The notes under the pieces were generated by a model. It saw nothing but the letters and a program-made list of their open reading frames with translations. It was not told where the DNA came from and did not search any database. A stretch of 13,905 nt of DNA from positions 1 to 13,905 of the forward strand of contig CAZAQS010000115.1 of the NCBI GenBank assembly GCA_964486825.1, given 5' to 3'. The stretch's first letter is position 1; every line of letters starts with the position of its first letter. Below, one piece after another: positions 12,983-13,905 of this stretch. The translations under genes and the position numbers were made by a program. Origin of the DNA: CAZAQS01 sp964486825. GTDB taxonomy: Bacteria > Chloroflexota > Anaerolineae > Anaerolineales > UBA4823.

Positions 12983-13905
12983 ATGAGCATTATTTCCATG
13001 AAGGCTTTACTGGAAAGCGGTGTTCACTTTGGGCATAGGACCCACAAGTGGAACCCGGCCATGAAGCCGTATATCTTCACCGAGCGCAACGGGATTCATA
13101 TTATCGACCTGCAGAAAACTGTAAAAGCCATCGAACAGGCCTACAATCTCGTTCGTGATACTGTAGCAGAGGGCGGAACTGTGTTGTTTGTAGGCACGAA
13201 ACGCCAGGCCCAGGAGATGATCCAAACAGAGGCCATTCGCTGTGGAATGCCTTATGTAACCGACCGCTGGTTGGGCGGTATGTTGACCAACTGGCGCACC
13301 ATTCGCCAGCGGATCAATGAAATGGAACGGATCGAACGGATGCGCGATAGCGGCGATTTTGAGCGCATTACCAAGAAAGAAGCCCTCATCCTCAGCCGGA
13401 AACTCGAACGCCTGGAAGTGTTGTTGGGGGGCATCCGTAAGATGGTGAAAGTCCCCGACTTGCTTTTCGTCGTCGACGTACAGCGGGAGGAGACCTCCAT
13501 CCACGAGGCAAACCTGCTCAACATCCCAGTGATCGGTATGGTGGACACTAACTGCGACCCGCGCTATGTGGATTACGTAATCCCATCTAACGATGACGCC
13601 ATCCGCGCTATCAAACTCATGGTAGGTAAGATTGCCGATGCGGTCGTGGAAGGCCAGGCGCTGCGTAAGGAAGAAGTTGAGGTCGAAGAAGCCATGCGGC
13701 TGGAAGCCATCCGGATGCCGGAAGAGCCTGAGCTGGCTGATGAGGAGCTGCTCGGAGAGGCTACACTTGCGAAGCTAGCTCCCAAGGGTAGCGCGAACGG
13801 GTTTGAGGAAGAAGCGGAGCGTGAACCTGTAGACCTGCCCGTTGAAGAAACTGAGGGTGAACCGGTAGACCTGCCCGTTGAAGAAGCTGAGGGTGAACCG
13901 GTAGA
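12983..13905 (+). CDS. rpsB: 30S ribosomal protein S2 (3' end outside the window)
   Basis: The frame from ATG 12983 has no stop before the window ends, giving at least 307 residues. The core is clearly S2: SMKALLESGVHFGHRTHKWN at the N-terminus, KPYIFTERNGIHIIDLQKT, VLFVGTKRQAQ, YVTDRWLGGMLTNW, PDLLFVVDVQRE, and PVIGMVDTNCDP with YVIPSNDDA. S2 is needed for 30S assembly and docking of S1. The start is supported by GGAG at 12969-12972, 10 bases upstream. The core ends near residue 228. A highly acidic, Glu-rich extension of at least 80 residues follows, ending in 12-residue tandem repeats. Escherichia coli S2 has about 241 residues, so the tail is unusual. tsf normally follows rpsB and would lie beyond the window. 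Confidence 0.97.
   Translation, partial: MSIISMKALLESGVHFGHRTHKWNPAMKPYIFTERNGIHIIDLQKTVKAIEQAYNLVRDTVAEGGTVLFVGTKRQAQEMIQTEAIRCGMPYVTDRWLGGMLTNWRTIRQRINEMERIERMRDSGDFERITKKEALILSRKLERLEVLLGGIRKMVKVPDLLFVVDVQREETSIHEANLLNIPVIGMVDTNCDPRYVDYVIPSNDDAIRAIKLMVGKIADAVVEGQALRKEEVEVEEAMRLEAIRMPEEPELADEELLGEATLAKLAPKGSANGFEEEAEREPVDLPVEETEGEPVDLPVEEAEGEPV
13823..13905 (+). repeat. 36-bp tandem repeat in the rpsB 3' end
   Basis: Unit 1 (13823-13858) and unit 2 (13859-13894) differ at two positions (CCT/CCG and ACT/GCT). A third copy begins at 13895 and is cut by the window end. Each unit is 12 codons, reading EPVDLPVEETEG, then EPVDLPVEEAEG, so copy-number change keeps the frame. The near-identity implies recent duplication. 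Confidence 0.95.

Noticed and set aside
13823..13905. Direct repeats considered as a CRISPR array
   Set aside because: Units are contiguous with no spacers, in frame with rpsB and coding for an acidic peptide repeat.

Overview
The window reads like a core stretch of a bacterial chromosome, most likely from an Anaerolineae-type Chloroflexota. That assignment is an inference: a mixed set of housekeeping genes, moderately high GC, sigma70-like promoters, a two-gene M16 peptidase operon, a membrane-anchored penicillin-acylase-family protein and an adrenodoxin-reductase-type flavoprotein fit that group, but none is diagnostic. I see no CRISPR array, transposase, integrase or phage gene.

Layout. 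(1) 1-500: a minus-strand tRNA operon, Phe(GAA)-Gly(GCC)-[degenerate Cys-like copy]-Cys(GCA), driven by a near-consensus promoter at 469-497. A perfect 19-bp palindrome lies between Gly and the Cys-like copy. (2) 507-842: a plus-strand remnant of a nitrilase-superfamily gene that has lost both ends, including the cysteine nucleophile. (3) 908-1678: a minus-strand GH16-like (concanavalin A-fold) orphan whose -10 box sits so close to the ATG that a leaderless mRNA is likely. (4) 1757-5477: a tight plus-strand cluster of an MBL-fold protein, a small dimeric alpha/beta-barrel protein, MutY with an intact Nudix box, an M19 dipeptidase and a four-helix membrane protein. (5) 5469-6824: a convergent, slightly overlapping minus-strand ferredoxin-NADP reductase-like flavoprotein. 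(6) 6825-7065: a divergent promoter region with two well-formed sigma70-type promoters. (7) 7066-10089: an operon of a catalytic M16 peptidase, its non-catalytic partner and holo-ACP synthase, ended by an intrinsic terminator. (8) 10224-12752: a penicillin-acylase-family Ntn hydrolase with an N-terminal membrane anchor. (9) 12758 to the end: a promoter, a GC-rich structured leader of about 190 nt, and rpsB (ribosomal protein S2), whose unusual acidic C-terminal tail contains a 36-bp tandem repeat and runs off the window.

How they work together. Most genes are housekeeping: translation (tRNAs, S2), oxidised-guanine repair (MutY), acyl-carrier-protein activation (AcpS), redox transfer (the flavoprotein) and peptide turnover (M19, M16 pair). 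The M16 genes overlap by four bases and look like two halves of one heterodimeric peptidase, one with the zinc site and one without it. I did not find an obvious multi-gene novel system. The parts most worth a second look are the Cys-tRNA-like element, the nitrilase relic against the tRNA promoter, the structured rpsB leader, the repeat-bearing S2 tail and the MutY Nudix domain.
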